Under the pieces are notes generated by a model that did not search any database, was not told the origin of the DNA, and was given only the letters and a program-made list of their open reading frames with translations. The translations under genes were made by a program, and so were the position numbers. Shown here piece by piece: positions 1 to 9,303 of a stretch of 64,000 nucleotides of DNA. The stretch comes from JBBIMP01 sp037444305 (lineage in GTDB: Bacteria; Acidobacteriota; UBA6911): contig JBBIMP010000014.1 of the NCBI GenBank assembly GCA_037444305.1, positions 58,381 through 122,380 on the forward strand. Direction: 5' to 3'. Each line of letters starts with the position of its first letter. Within the stretch, counting starts at the first letter, position 1.

Positions 1-2
1 CA

Positions 3-506
3 TTCGGCGAAGCGGGAACGGCCGGGCCGCGGAAGGAAGAGATCGACCGGCTCATCGATCTGGAATTGCTGCGACAGGAGCTGGCCAACTTCATGGTCGG
101 GCCCGCGGACAGGGACGTGATCGACGAGCGGATGCAGGAGCTGGTCCGGGGCTATGCGGAGATAGGCGGCCTGCCGGGCCTTTTGAAGGCGCTGGGCATG
201 CGGCACGAGGAACTGGAAGCCTATGTCGAGCTGCAGGCGCTGATCTTGAGGTTTGTGAACCTCCGCTTCCGGCCGTTTGTCGCAGTACAGGACGGAGAAG
301 TGGAGTCCTACTATGATACGGTCCTGGTCCGGAGACTGCGGGATGCGGGCATCGGCGCGCCCCCGATCGATGAGGTCAGGGACTACATCCGGATGATCCT
401 CGTGGAAGAAAAGGTGAACCAGGCGCTCGAACGTTGGCTGGAAAACATCCGGGATCACTCCAGGATCCAGAAATTCTCCGCGCCGGGAGGAGATGGACGG
501 CCATGA
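3..506 (+). CDS. SurA-like N-domain periplasmic chaperone (5' truncated by window edge)
   Basis: The frame is open at the left edge, so only the last ~167 residues are visible. They are mostly helical and contain the IDRLIDLELL start of a SurA-type N-domain core, a long helical middle, and GEVESYYD followed by VRDYIRMILVEEKVNQ near the end. This matches the chaperone (peptide-binding) domain of SurA/PrsA-type peptidyl-prolyl isomerases, which escort outer-membrane proteins through the periplasm. No parvulin domain follows the chaperone domain; the protein simply ends. Its stop codon overlaps the start of tamB (ATGA), which implies translational coupling and fits a shared envelope-assembly role. 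The family call is by pattern recognition and the N-terminus is unseen. Confidence 0.65.
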   Translation, partial: FGEAGTAGPRKEEIDRLIDLELLRQELANFMVGPADRDVIDERMQELVRGYAEIGGLPGLLKALGMRHEELEAYVELQALILRFVNLRFRPFVAVQDGEVESYYDTVLVRRLRDAGIGAPPIDEVRDYIRMILVEEKVNQALERWLENIRDHSRIQKFSAPGGDGRP

Positions 507-3500
507 AGAGAAAGCTCTGGAAGGCTCTCCTCGTTGCCGGCCTGCTCCTCGGCGGGCTGGCAGCGGCCGGTGGTTTGTATGTGAGCAGCCGAGGTTTCCA
601 GGAAAAGCTGCGGCTGTATGTCGTCGACAAAGTGCAGGAGGCGACCGGGCAGGTCTGCAGTATCGGTTCTTTCCACTTCGATCCCTTCCGGCTCTCCTTC
701 CAGGTGGCGGGCCTGCAGCTCACTCCCGCGGCCGGCGAGCAGAACCGCTTCGGCCTGGCGGTGGAGCGTATCGAGGGGCGCCTGACGCTGAAGGCGCTCC
801 TCCTGCCCCATGTGGAACTGGCGGAACTGGCGGTGACGGGGCCGAGAATCTCCTTCAGGACCGGCGATTCCGAAGACGGCTGGAAGGCGGAGTCGTTTCT
901 GCGGGTGCTGCGGCGCTCTTTCGACTTCGCCTCCGGCAGGGCGGAGGTCCGGGGAGGTTGGGTGGAATGGAATCAGGTCCGGATTCCGCTGGAGTTTTCG
1001 TTGGAAGACCTGGCGTGCGCCATCCGCTACCGGGAAGAACCTCTGGCCTACGGCATCGACCTATCCTACCGGAACGGCCGGGTGGCCTGGGGGGACAGGG
1101 AGATCCCTTACGACCTGCAGGCGCGGCTGGATCTCTCGATAGAGGGGATCGAGATCGAGTCCTTCCACGTCCGCCGCGGAATGAGTCATTTCCTGGGCAC
1201 CGGCAGCATGAAGGACTGGCGGTCGCCCGCGCTGGTCGTCCAGGCCCGTGGCAAGATGACCGAGGAATCGCTCCCCCTTTTCCACTCCTCGCTCAGCGAG
1301 GCTCGCGGAGACCTCGAGGTGGCGGGAACCCTGCGATGGGACCGGGCAGGTTTTTGGTCCGCGGGCCGGTTCTCGACCCCGGCCGCCGGATACCGGAAGG
1401 TGGGTATCGCCGCTCTCAGAGGCGACTATCAGATCAAGGATGACACCATTTTCCTGGCCGGGGTGGAAGGCCGGATCGGCGAGGGGCGAATTACATGCGA
1501 AGGGCACATGCACCTGAAGCGGGATCCCCTCACTCCGCATGACCTGACCTTCACCACCCGTGCGGTCCGGATCAGGGACCTGACGGCGATCATCAACCTC
1601 GACGGCTTCGACCTGGCCAACGCGGTGAACGCAGCCGCGCGAGTTTCCTGGCGGACCGGTGCGTCCGACCTGAAGGTCGAGGCGGACGCCGACCTGCTGC
1701 CGCCGGTGGCACAGGCGGCTGCGGCGGGGCGCTGGACGCCCCTCGCGGGAACCCTGGGCTTCGGCTACCGGCAGGGAGCGTGGCATCTGCCGAAGGCGGA
1801 TCTGCGCTCGGCGGACACCGTTTTTCATGCGGAGGGACGGGGGTGGGGCCGCTCCCGGATCCGTCTCCGCACGAAAGATCCTTCCGAGGTGCTCGAAATC
1901 GTTGGGGATTTTTCCCGGACACTGAAGGATCTCGCGGTTGAGAGACCGGAGAGGTTCGATCTTGCGGGAGAATTCGGCCTGGAGGGCGAGCTCCGGCTCG
2001 ATGCCCCGGAGGGCGTCTCGTACGAAGGGCACATCGAATCGAACCAGGGAAGGTGGAGCACGTTCAAGACGGACCGCCTCGCCGCCGGCATCTTCTGGGA
2101 TGGAAGCAGGCTCAGGCTGCGGGCCGCAACGGTGCGCGCGGACGCGCTCGCGATCGCAGGAGATTTGGAGCTCGAGGTGCCGCCGCCCGGGGAGTCGCTG
2201 AAGGACTGGAAGTTTTCCGGCAGCGTCGCCAACCTGTCCCTTGCCTGGCTCCGCGATGCGGGTGTAACTGCCGTCGGCGATGCCACGGGTTTGATCGAAG
2301 CGGAGGGCGTGGCAGGCCAGGAGGATGGAAAGTGGCTGGGGGACACGCGCTTTCAGATCGTGCAGGGAGTCTACCGGGACCTGGCGTTCGACCTGGCCCG
2401 CGGCAGAGCCCGGGTGCAGCAGGGCAGGCTGAATATCATGGGCGGGAGGATATCGAGCGGGTCCGCCCAGCTGGAAGTCGATGGATTCCTCGAGCTGGAC
2501 ACCGGCGGGCTGGAGCTGAGCGCCCGGGCGACGTCCTTCCCGCTGGCGGATATCCCCGCGATCCAGCGCAACGAAATGCCGATACGGGGGCAGGCGACGG
2601 CCTCGGGGACCGTGGCGGGTACGCTGGACAATCCCCGCGCGGAGGGGAGCTTCGAACTCAAAAACCTGCAGTACTCCGACTGGAATCTCGGAAGCGGCAA
2701 AGGGACTTTCGAATTCGGCGGCCGCAGCCTGGCGGCTAAAGCCGCGGTGGCTTCCGAGCTGGGCAGGCTGCAGGGCAGGGTCCAGGTTTCGACCGGGGAG
2801 GACTACAGCGGGAGCGCGGTGGTCGAATTCGGCGACTGGAATATCCAGAAGATGCTGGAGGGGAAGGTGCCCGAGTATTTCAGCGAGGTTAGCACAGCTC
2901 TCCAGGGACGGGTTGAAATCCGCGGGAATTTCGACCAACCGGCAAAACTCGGGGCCCGGGGCGAGATGGACGGCGCCCGCTTCAGGATCGGCGGAGTCGA
3001 ACTCCAGAACCGGGGGAAAATCGGATTTTCCGTGGCCAACCGGAGGCTTTATGTGAGCCAGGCCCAGTTGTCGGGCGAGGCGACGGATCTCGCCCTGGAC
3101 GGCATCATCCCGCTGGACGACGGCCCCGGGCTCGAACTCGCCCTCAAGGGGCAGCTCAATCTCAGGATTCTCGATCATCTGGCAACCAAGGTCGGAATTG
3201 TCGGCTCGGCGGACCTGGACGTGCGCGCTTCCGGATCCCTGGGCGATCCGCAGGTGATCGGGCAGGCGTCGTTCCGCGATGTCCGTCTGGGTTTCGGCGA
3301 TTTTCCCTATCCCCTCACCGCGCTGCAGGGGAAGGTGATATTTTCACGCAACTCGGTCGGCCTGGAAAACGTCCGGGGGAACTTCGCTTCGGGTTCGGTC
3401 ACGGTGACGGGTTCGCTGGAACACCAGAATGCCGAGCTCCGGGCCTTGAACCTGCAGGCGGAGGTGAAGCGGGCCCGCCTGCTCTATCCCAGGGATTTCC

Positions 3501-4411
3501 GTTCCACGGTGGACGGACGGTTGAATCTACGGGGGAGCGGCGATGCCCAGCTTCTGACGGGTGAGGTGAAGGTGGTGCGGGCCGAGTATCAAAGGGACTT
3601 CAACCTGCTCGAACAGCTGGCGGCGAGGAGCGCGGCACCGGCCGGTCCGGGCGTCACAGATCCGTTCCTCGCGGGCATCCGGCTCAACGTCTCGATTCAC
3701 TCCGAGGACGGGCTTTCCATCGACAACGAACTGACGAAGCTGCGCGGGCGGATCAATCTCACGCTGCGGGGGACCGTCGCCTACCCGTCGCTCACCGGCC
3801 GCGTGGAGGTGACCGAGGGATTCATTTTCTTCCGAGGAAACCGCTTCGAGATTATCCGTGGAGCCGCGGATTTCGTGGACCGAAACCGGATCAACCCGAC
3901 TTTCGACCTGAGGGCGGAAGCCGATGTCAAGACCTACCGGCTGATGCTGGATGCCACGGGGGATCTCGGCAACCTGCGGTTCAACATGGCCTCGGATCCA
4001 CCCCTTTCAACCGTCGACATCGTGGCACTGATGACCACGGGGATCTCCGGCAGAGGCGACAGCACTCAGGCTCGGGCGCAGTCGGAAATCACCGGCCTCA
4101 GTGCGGCCAGCATCCTCTCGGAAAGCCTGTCGGGGGTGCTGGGCAAGAGGGTTCAGCGCATTTTCGGACTGGAAAGCTTCCGCGTCGATCCCTTCCTCGC
4201 GGGCGCCGAAAACGACCCGACGGCGAGGGTCACCATCACCGAGCGGCTGTCCAAGGATCTTGCGGTCACGTTTTCCCGGAATCTCTCCACCAACGAGGAA
4301 CAGATCGTGGTGGTGGAGTACGATGTGACCCGCAACCTGTCCATCGTGGCCACGCGGGATGAGGAGGGAGCCTTCGGGATCGACTTCCGCTTCCGGAAGC
4401 GCTTTCGCTGA
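503..4411 (+). CDS. tamB: Translocation and assembly module protein TamB (DUF490/AsmA-like)
   Basis: A 1302-residue protein with an N-terminal membrane anchor (about residues 6-24, ALLVAGLLLGGLAAAGGLYV) followed by ~1250 residues of repetitive beta-rich sequence. The last ~350 residues hold the TamB/DUF490 signature: a RLNVSIHSEDGLSIDNEL stretch, RGNRFEIIRGAADFVD, and a C-terminus with STVDIVALMTTG and LGKRVQRIFGLESFRVDP. TamB spans the periplasm and moves lipids or outer-membrane proteins between membranes, in proteobacteria together with TamA. The start at 503 follows an AGGAGA ribosome-binding site and overlaps the preceding stop by four bases; an upstream in-frame start at 434 would lie inside the previous gene and lack the anchor at the N-terminus. 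No tamA/bamA is visible in the window. Confidence 0.88.
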   Translation: MKRKLWKALLVAGLLLGGLAAAGGLYVSSRGFQEKLRLYVVDKVQEATGQVCSIGSFHFDPFRLSFQVAGLQLTPAAGEQNRFGLAVERIEGRLTLKALLLPHVELAELAVTGPRISFRTGDSEDGWKAESFLRVLRRSFDFASGRAEVRGGWVEWNQVRIPLEFSLEDLACAIRYREEPLAYGIDLSYRNGRVAWGDREIPYDLQARLDLSIEGIEIESFHVRRGMSHFLGTGSMKDWRSPALVVQARGKMTEESLPLFHSSLSEARGDLEVAGTLRWDRAGFWSAGRFSTPAAGYRKVGIAALRGDYQIKDDTIFLAGVEGRIGEGRITCEGHMHLKRDPLTPHDLTFTTRAVRIRDLTAIINLDGFDLANAVNAAARVSWRTGASDLKVEADADLLPPVAQAAAAGRWTPLAGTLGFGYRQGAWHLPKADLRSADTVFHAEGRGWGRSRIRLRTKDPSEVLEIVGDFSRTLKDLAVERPERFDLAGEFGLEGELRLDAPEGVSYEGHIESNQGRWSTFKTDRLAAGIFWDGSRLRLRAATVRADALAIAGDLELEVPPPGESLKDWKFSGSVANLSLAWLRDAGVTAVGDATGLIEAEGVAGQEDGKWLGDTRFQIVQGVYRDLAFDLARGRARVQQGRLNIMGGRISSGSAQLEVDGFLELDTGGLELSARATSFPLADIPAIQRNEMPIRGQATASGTVAGTLDNPRAEGSFELKNLQYSDWNLGSGKGTFEFGGRSLAAKAAVASELGRLQGRVQVSTGEDYSGSAVVEFGDWNIQKMLEGKVPEYFSEVSTALQGRVEIRGNFDQPAKLGARGEMDGARFRIGGVELQNRGKIGFSVANRRLYVSQAQLSGEATDLALDGIIPLDDGPGLELALKGQLNLRILDHLATKVGIVGSADLDVRASGSLGDPQVIGQASFRDVRLGFGDFPYPLTALQGKVIFSRNSVGLENVRGNFASGSVTVTGSLEHQNAELRALNLQAEVKRARLLYPRDFRSTVDGRLNLRGSGDAQLLTGEVKVVRAEYQRDFNLLEQLAARSAAPAGPGVTDPFLAGIRLNVSIHSEDGLSIDNELTKLRGRINLTLRGTVAYPSLTGRVEVTEGFIFFRGNRFEIIRGAADFVDRNRINPTFDLRAEADVKTYRLMLDATGDLGNLRFNMASDPPLSTVDIVALMTTGISGRGDSTQARAQSEITGLSAASILSESLSGVLGKRVQRIFGLESFRVDPFLAGAENDPTARVTITERLSKDLAVTFSRNLSTNEEQIVVVEYDVTRNLSIVATRDEEGAFGIDFRFRKRFR

Positions 4412-4484
4412 TTTCCCGTACCATTTGCGTTACTAAATCAGTAGAATGGGCCGCAATTCGTGGATTCCGGTTACGGGGTGAGCT

Positions 4485-5153
4485 ATGAAGATTCTTGTGG
4501 TGGAAGACGAGGGCAAGGTTGCCAGTTTTCTGAAAAAGGGCCTCGAGCAGGCCGGGTACGAAGTCGACCTGGCCATGGACGGTGAGGAAGGGTACGACAA
4601 GTTCCGGGCGGCGGACTACGACCTGATCCTGCTGGACCTCATGCTGCCGAAGATGACCGGGTGGGATCTGATCCCGCTTTTCCGCAAGCGAAAACCTACC
4701 ATGCCGATCATCGCTCTGACCGCCAAGACCGCCGTGGAAGATCGTGTTCAGGGGCTCAACCTCGGGTGCGACGACTACCTGGTCAAGCCCTTCTCCTTTG
4801 CCGAGCTGCTCGCCCGGATCGAGGTTCAGGTGCGCCGGGGTGTGAGCATGGGGACTGCCGAGCTGCTCGCCGGGGATCTCCTGCTCGATCCCCTCAAGCG
4901 CAAGGTCTCGCGCGGCGGCAAGGCAATCGAGCTCTCCAACAAGGAGTTCGCGCTCCTGGAATACCTGATGCGGAACAAGGATCAGATCGTAACGCGGAAC
5001 ATGATCGTGGAAAATGTCTGGGATTCCAGTTTCGACAACTTTACGAATGTCGTGGATGTCTACATCAATTACCTCCGCAAGAAGGTCGATTACCCGTTCG
5101 ACAAACAGCTCATCCAGACCGTTCGCGGCGTCGGGTATTCCCTGAAGGGTTAG
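4485..5153 (+). CDS. OmpR/PhoB-family response regulator
   Basis: 222 residues, the normal OmpR-family length. The receiver domain (1-115) shows the acidic pair EDE at 7-9, the phospho-acceptor Asp51 in DLILLDLMLP and the conserved Lys in LVKPF near 100. The winged-helix output domain (about 125-222) ends with IQTVRGVGYSLKG, typical of CusR/QseB/PhoB proteins. It is co-directional with the histidine kinase that starts five bases after its stop, so the two form a two-component operon. The 73-base gap after tamB is the likely promoter region, but I could not pick a convincing -35/-10. The stimulus cannot be read from the sequence. Confidence 0.93.
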   Translation: MKILVVEDEGKVASFLKKGLEQAGYEVDLAMDGEEGYDKFRAADYDLILLDLMLPKMTGWDLIPLFRKRKPTMPIIALTAKTAVEDRVQGLNLGCDDYLVKPFSFAELLARIEVQVRRGVSMGTAELLAGDLLLDPLKRKVSRGGKAIELSNKEFALLEYLMRNKDQIVTRNMIVENVWDSSFDNFTNVVDVYINYLRKKVDYPFDKQLIQTVRGVGYSLKG

Positions 5154-5158
5154 TCACC

Positions 5159-6604
5159 TTGAATGTGCGCAGCCTGCGCTTCAAGCTCGGGTGGACCAAC
5201 GCGCTCCTGATCACGGTCGTGTTTCTCGCCATAGGGTTCATCCGGTACGAGGTACTCTCCTATCGCGCACACCTGAGCTTTGACAGCGATCTTCTCGAGG
5301 ATGCGCGCGACTTCGCGACGCGACTCCACTTCCCGGAATCCGGTGCCGTCACCATTTCGACCGAAGGCCTGCCCCCCTCCGAGGTTCTGGCGCTGGAGCG
5401 GATACGGCCCTATTTTGCCGTGACCGATCTGAAGGGCACCGTCCTGCGGCCAGAACTGCACAGCGCCTACATCCAGGACATGCTGGATGCCGGGGCTCTG
5501 AGCGAGGTATTGCGCAGCCACTCGGGTTTTTCGCGGGCCGAAGGCGTGGATGGGCGGCAGATACGCTTTTACAGCCTCCCGTTCGCCGCAGGGGCCTCGG
5601 CGGAGCAGGTCATTCTCCACGTGGGCCAGTCGACGGAGCCGATAGAGGCAGTCATCCGGGAATCGCTGCTCATCTACCTCTATTCAGTGCCACTGATTAT
5701 TTTCGTGTCGGGCGCCATAGGCTGGCTGCTGGCAGGAAGGGCGCTCAAGCCGTTCGAAGATGTGGCGCAGGTCGCCGGCCTCATCACCTCGAAGAATCTC
5801 AACATGAAGGTGGTTACCCCGCACAAGGAGATCGAAGTGCAGCGCCTCGTGGATGCGTTCAATTCGATGGTCGGCCGTCTGAACCGTTCGTTCGAACAGC
5901 TGCGGCAGTTCAACGCCGACGCGGCCCACGAGCTGCGGACTCCGCTGGCAATTCTGCAGGGGGAAACGGAGATTGCGCTGAATTCCATGGACCTCCCCGA
6001 GGACACACGCTCGCTCCTGGCGAGCAATCTGGAGGAACTGGACCGCCTGACAAGGGTGGTGAATGAGATTCTCACGCTTTCGGAGGCAGAGGCGGGAACC
6101 CGGAACATCTCGAAGGTTCCCCTGGATTTGAAGCCGCTGCTGGAAGACCTGGTCGAGCATCTGAATCTGCTCGCCCTCGATATGGACGTCAGGATTCACC
6201 TGCCGCAGCTTTCGGCCGCCGTGATCGAAGGGGACGAGCTCTGGATCCGGCGCGCCATCATCAACCTCCTGGACAACGCCATCCGCTATTCGAAGCCTGG
6301 GAGCAACATCTGGGTAGCCGCGACCGTCGATGGGGAACGGGTCAGGCTTTCCATCCGGGACCAGGGCATCGGCATCTCGGCGGCCGACATACCTTTCATC
6401 TTCGACCGGCTCTACCGCGCGGATCCGGCGCGCAGCCGAAACAGCGGAGGATCGGGTCTGGGGCTTTCGCTGGTGAAATGGGTGGTGGAAGCCCACGAGG
6501 GCACCGTCCATGTGTCCAGCAGGCCGGACGAGGGCTCGGAATTCACGGTCGAAATCCCGCTCGCGCGTGCCCACAGCTCGATCTCGGGACTCCTCCAGGG
6601 CTGA
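5159..6604 (+). CDS. Two-component sensor histidine kinase (HAMP-HisKA-HATPase)
   Basis: 481 residues. TM1 is at about 12-29 and TM2 at about 169-191, bracketing a ~140-residue periplasmic sensor region. A HAMP segment follows (RALKPFEDVAQVA), then the HisKA H-box with phospho-accepting His257 (AAHELRTPLAIL), the N-box INLLDNAIRYS, and the G-boxes DQGIGI and GGSGLGLSLVKWVV. Start choice: a TTG at 5159 gives MNVRSLRFKLGW, a common kinase N-terminus, with GAAGGG about nine bases upstream. GTG at 5153 or 5165 are alternatives. It is the cognate kinase of the adjacent OmpR-type regulator. The architecture resembles CusS/QseC-like kinases, but metal sensing is not demonstrated. Confidence 0.9.
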   Translation: MNVRSLRFKLGWTNALLITVVFLAIGFIRYEVLSYRAHLSFDSDLLEDARDFATRLHFPESGAVTISTEGLPPSEVLALERIRPYFAVTDLKGTVLRPELHSAYIQDMLDAGALSEVLRSHSGFSRAEGVDGRQIRFYSLPFAAGASAEQVILHVGQSTEPIEAVIRESLLIYLYSVPLIIFVSGAIGWLLAGRALKPFEDVAQVAGLITSKNLNMKVVTPHKEIEVQRLVDAFNSMVGRLNRSFEQLRQFNADAAHELRTPLAILQGETEIALNSMDLPEDTRSLLASNLEELDRLTRVVNEILTLSEAEAGTRNISKVPLDLKPLLEDLVEHLNLLALDMDVRIHLPQLSAAVIEGDELWIRRAIINLLDNAIRYSKPGSNIWVAATVDGERVRLSIRDQGIGISAADIPFIFDRLYRADPARSRNSGGSGLGLSLVKWVVEAHEGTVHVSSRPDEGSEFTVEIPLARAHSSISGLLQG

Positions 6605-6656
6605 AAAAGCACAACTGAAGGCGCACCATCCGGCGGCGCGAAACTCAATTTTGGGG

Positions 6657-6686
6657 TTGCCTTTTGTGGGCCGCGCACCGTAAAAT
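6657..6686 (+). promoter_or_regulatory. Predicted sigma-70 promoter of rplU-rpmA
   Basis: TTGCCT (6657-6662), an 18-base spacer and TAAAAT (6681-6686), placed about 30 bases before the rplU start and just after the kinase gene. The fit to -35/-10 consensus is good, and the position makes rplU-rpmA independently transcribed. Confidence 0.55.
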
Positions 6687-6715
6687 ACACGTTTTCCTAT
6701 GGAGGTATCAGGATC

Positions 6716-7036
6716 GTGTACGCCGTGATCATGAGTGGTGGCAAACAGTACCGGGTGGCCGAAGGCGAGGTTGTCCGGGTGGAAAAGCTCGATCTGGAGA
6801 CGGGTGCGAAAGTGGAGTTCACGGATGTCCTCCTGGTGGGGACGGATGAAGAAACGCACATAGGCCAGCCCTTGGTCAAAGACGCGACCGTCAGGGGCGT
6901 GCTCGAGGAGAGCGGCCGTGGGGACAAGGTGCTGGTTTTCAAGTACAAGGCAAAGAAGCAGTACCGGCGCACCCGCGGGCACAGGCAGCCCTACTCGGAC
7001 GTGCGCATCGAAAAAATTGTCGTAGGGCAGGGATGA
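6716..7036 (+). CDS. rplU: 50S ribosomal protein L21
   Basis: 106 residues, standard for L21, a 23S rRNA-binding protein of the large subunit. The N-terminus MYAVIMSGGKQYRV and the C-terminal RRTRGHRQPYSDVRIEKI are family hallmarks. The start is GTG at 6716, preceded by GGAGG at 6701-6705; the ATG at 6731 would remove the conserved first five residues. rpmA follows after 44 bases, the usual rplU-rpmA pair, with obgE beyond. Confidence 0.97.
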   Translation: MYAVIMSGGKQYRVAEGEVVRVEKLDLETGAKVEFTDVLLVGTDEETHIGQPLVKDATVRGVLEESGRGDKVLVFKYKAKKQYRRTRGHRQPYSDVRIEKIVVGQG

Positions 7037-7080
7037 GACCCGTCCGCCGCAGCGGAAGTCGGCGAGTTTGAGAGGTTGGC

Positions 7081-7338
7081 ATGGCACATAAAAAGGGAGT
7101 AGGGAGTTCCAGAAACGGCAGGGACAGCCAGTCCAAGCGGCTGGGTGTCAAGCGCTTCGCGGGCCAACTGGTCCACGGAGGGACGATCCTGGTGCGCCAG
7201 CGCGGGACCAAGATCAAGGCGGGCCTGAACGTGGGGACCGGAAGGGATCACACGCTTTTCGCCAGGGCCGCAGGCACGGTCAGGTTCCAGGACCGGGGGC
7301 GTTTGGGCCACTTTGTGCACGTCGATGAGGTGTCCTGA
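7081..7338 (+). CDS. rpmA: 50S ribosomal protein L27
   Basis: 85 residues beginning MAHKKGVGSSRNGRDS, the canonical L27 N-terminus whose basic tail reaches the peptidyl-transferase centre. GGTILVRQRGTKI and GRDHTLFA are typical internal motifs. There is no N-terminal extension of the kind that needs protease processing in Firmicutes. It follows rplU directly and is followed by an intrinsic terminator before obgE. Confidence 0.97.
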   Translation: MAHKKGVGSSRNGRDSQSKRLGVKRFAGQLVHGGTILVRQRGTKIKAGLNVGTGRDHTLFARAAGTVRFQDRGRLGHFVHVDEVS

Positions 7339-7374
7339 GGACGCGCCGGAAACCTGGATCGCCAAGGCAAGTTG

Positions 7375-7402
7375 AGGACCCCGCATGGGGTCCTTTTTCT
7401 TT
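7375..7402 (+). terminator. Rho-independent terminator between rpmA and obgE
   Basis: A perfect 8-bp stem AGGACCCC / GGGGTCCT around a GCAT loop (7375-7394) runs into a T-rich tract (TTTTTCTTTTT). It would end rplU-rpmA transcripts; read-through into obgE, which starts only 15 bases later, is likely partial. Confidence 0.8.
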
Positions 7403-7416
7403 TTCCGCGGGGGACA

Positions 7417-8409
7417 ATGTTTATAGACCGGGCGTCGATCAGCGTGAAGGCTGGGGACGGCGGCAACGGGTGCGTCGCCTTCCGGCGGGAGAAGTTCGTC
7501 CCGCGGGGCGGTCCCAGCGGCGGCGATGGCGGCCGGGGCGGCGACGTGTTCCTGGAGTGTTCCGACCGGGTGAACACCCTGCTCCACTTTCGGTACAAGA
7601 GGAGGTTTGCCGCGGGCCGAGGCGGGCACGGAGAGGGCGACAGGCGCCACGGGAAGCGGGGCGAGGACATCACCATCCTGATTCCGCCCGGAACCCAGGT
7701 GTTCACGCAACCGGAACAAATCCTGCTGAAGGATTTCGATACGGTCGGCGAACGCCTGCGCATCGCCCTCGGTGGAAAAGGGGGGAGAGGCAACGCCGGA
7801 TTCGCCACCCCGACCAATCGCGCCCCGCGGCGGGCCGATCCCGGCCTCCCGGGGGAAGAGCGCGAGCTTTTTCTGAACCTCAAGCTGATCGCCGATGTCG
7901 GCATCGTCGGCCTGCCGAACGTCGGAAAATCCACGCTCATCTCGCGCATCAGTTCCGCCCACCCGAAAGTCGCCGACTACCCCTTCACCACGCTGACGCC
8001 GCACCTCGGGGTGGTCGAACTGGAAGGCTATCGCTCATTCGTGGTTGCGGACATACCCGGACTGATCGAGGGCGCCCACGCCGGCCTCGGTCTGGGAGAC
8101 CGTTTTTTGAAGCACGTGGAACGCACCCGGGTGTTGCTGCACCTCGTGGATGTCTCCCGTCCCGACGGAGATCCGGTTGCCGACTACAAAACGGTAATGA
8201 GAGAATTGACTCTCTTTGACGAGGCGCTCGGCAAACGGCGGCACGTGGTGGTAGCCTCCAAGGCGGATGCCCTGGACGATCCGCGCAAGATCTCGCGGTT
8301 GCGTGCGATGTGCACGCGGCGCAAACTCCCCTTCCACAGGATCTCGTCGGTGACAGGGGAGGGGATCCGGGAACTGGTCGGCATGCTGGAGCGGATGCTG
8401 GGGATTTAG
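7417..8409 (+). CDS. obgE: GTPase Obg/CgtA
   Basis: 330 residues: an N-terminal glycine-rich Obg fold (1-158; MFIDRASISVKAGDGGNG, RGGDVFLECS) and a G domain with G1 GLPNVGKST, G3 DIPGLIEGA and a G4-like ASKAD. Obg is an essential GTPase that acts in 50S subunit assembly and stress control. Start chosen at ATG 7417 because the Obg fold begins exactly there; the in-frame TTG at 7372 would place the start within the terminator hairpin. It lacks the C-terminal acidic or OCT extension seen in some phyla. It sits downstream of L21/L27, a widely conserved order. Confidence 0.95.
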   Translation: MFIDRASISVKAGDGGNGCVAFRREKFVPRGGPSGGDGGRGGDVFLECSDRVNTLLHFRYKRRFAAGRGGHGEGDRRHGKRGEDITILIPPGTQVFTQPEQILLKDFDTVGERLRIALGGKGGRGNAGFATPTNRAPRRADPGLPGEERELFLNLKLIADVGIVGLPNVGKSTLISRISSAHPKVADYPFTTLTPHLGVVELEGYRSFVVADIPGLIEGAHAGLGLGDRFLKHVERTRVLLHLVDVSRPDGDPVADYKTVMRELTLFDEALGKRRHVVVASKADALDDPRKISRLRAMCTRRKLPFHRISSVTGEGIRELVGMLERMLGI

Positions 8410-8601
8410 TCGGAAATATTCATGAATCGGGGAACGGCAAACATCCTGGTACGCGGAACGCGGACCAACGCGGAAAGGGCGGCCTGCCGTCCCGGGGAGA
8501 GGACAACGGCGGACGGCGATCCGCCCTGCGGAGAATGAAATAATGGAGTTGCGCGCCAAACGAAGTATCATGAAACCGATGGTCTGGGGCGCCCTGGATT
8601 T

Positions 8602-9303
8602 ATGAGCGGATCGGGCGGGAAAAAGGGCGGCATCGGCGTGCTGGGCGGGAGTTTCAACCCGATCCACAACGGGCACCTACACATCGCGCAGGCGGTCCGC
8701 GAGAGCTTCGGCCTGGCGGAGGTCCATTTCGTGGTTGCGACCACTCCCCCGCACAAGGAGGGGCGCAGCCTCCTCCCGCTGGCGCACCGGTACGCCATGG
8801 TCTGCCTGGCGACATCGGGAACGAGAGCCTTCCTGCCTTCGCTGGTGGAGCTCGCACCGCCGGCCAGCCCGTATTCGATCGATACGCTGGAAAAACTGGC
8901 CCGGCTTCTTCCGGCTGCCGGCCGGGACCTTTTCTTCATAGCAGGAATGGATTCCCTGCTGGAGCTGCACACCTGGAAGGAAAACCAGGCGCTGCTGCAG
9001 ACCTACAGCTTCGTCTTCGTGGCGCGCCCGGGCATCGTGCCCCTGCCGGCCGGACAGATCCTGCCGCCGGGCGCCGCCCGGCGGTTGGTGGATCTGCGGG
9101 GGCTCAGCCCGCGCGCACAGCGGCAAGCCCTCCGCGACTGCCGGGCATCGCCGGCAAACCGGATCTATCTTGCCGATATGGGAGCCCCGGACATATCCGC
9201 TTCCACAATTCGGCAAAGGGCGCGGGCCGGCAGGCGGTTCGGTCATCTGGTGCCGCCGCCCGTCGGCGCCTATATCAGGAAATTAAATCTCTACGGTGAA
9301 TGA
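8602..9303 (+). CDS. nadD: Nicotinate-nucleotide adenylyltransferase
   Basis: 233 residues. GVLGGSFNPIHNGHLHIA carries the nucleotidyltransferase (T/H)xGH signature, PPHKEG is the substrate loop, and ISASTIRQRARAGR is the C-terminal ISSTxIR motif. The enzyme transfers AMP from ATP to nicotinate mononucleotide to make deamido-NAD, the penultimate step of NAD synthesis. Its stop codon overlaps the rsfS start (ATGATGA), so the two are coupled. The 190-base gap to obgE contains no gene that I can support. Confidence 0.95.
   Translation: MSGSGGKKGGIGVLGGSFNPIHNGHLHIAQAVRESFGLAEVHFVVATTPPHKEGRSLLPLAHRYAMVCLATSGTRAFLPSLVELAPPASPYSIDTLEKLARLLPAAGRDLFFIAGMDSLLELHTWKENQALLQTYSFVFVARPGIVPLPAGQILPPGAARRLVDLRGLSPRAQRQALRDCRASPANRIYLADMGAPDISASTIRQRARAGRRFGHLVPPPVGAYIRKLNLYGE

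Noticed and set aside
1061..3178. A 705-codon open frame on the minus strand across tamB
   Set aside because: It lies antisense to a clear TamB; length is explained by high GC and the residue composition is proline/arginine-rich without any motif.
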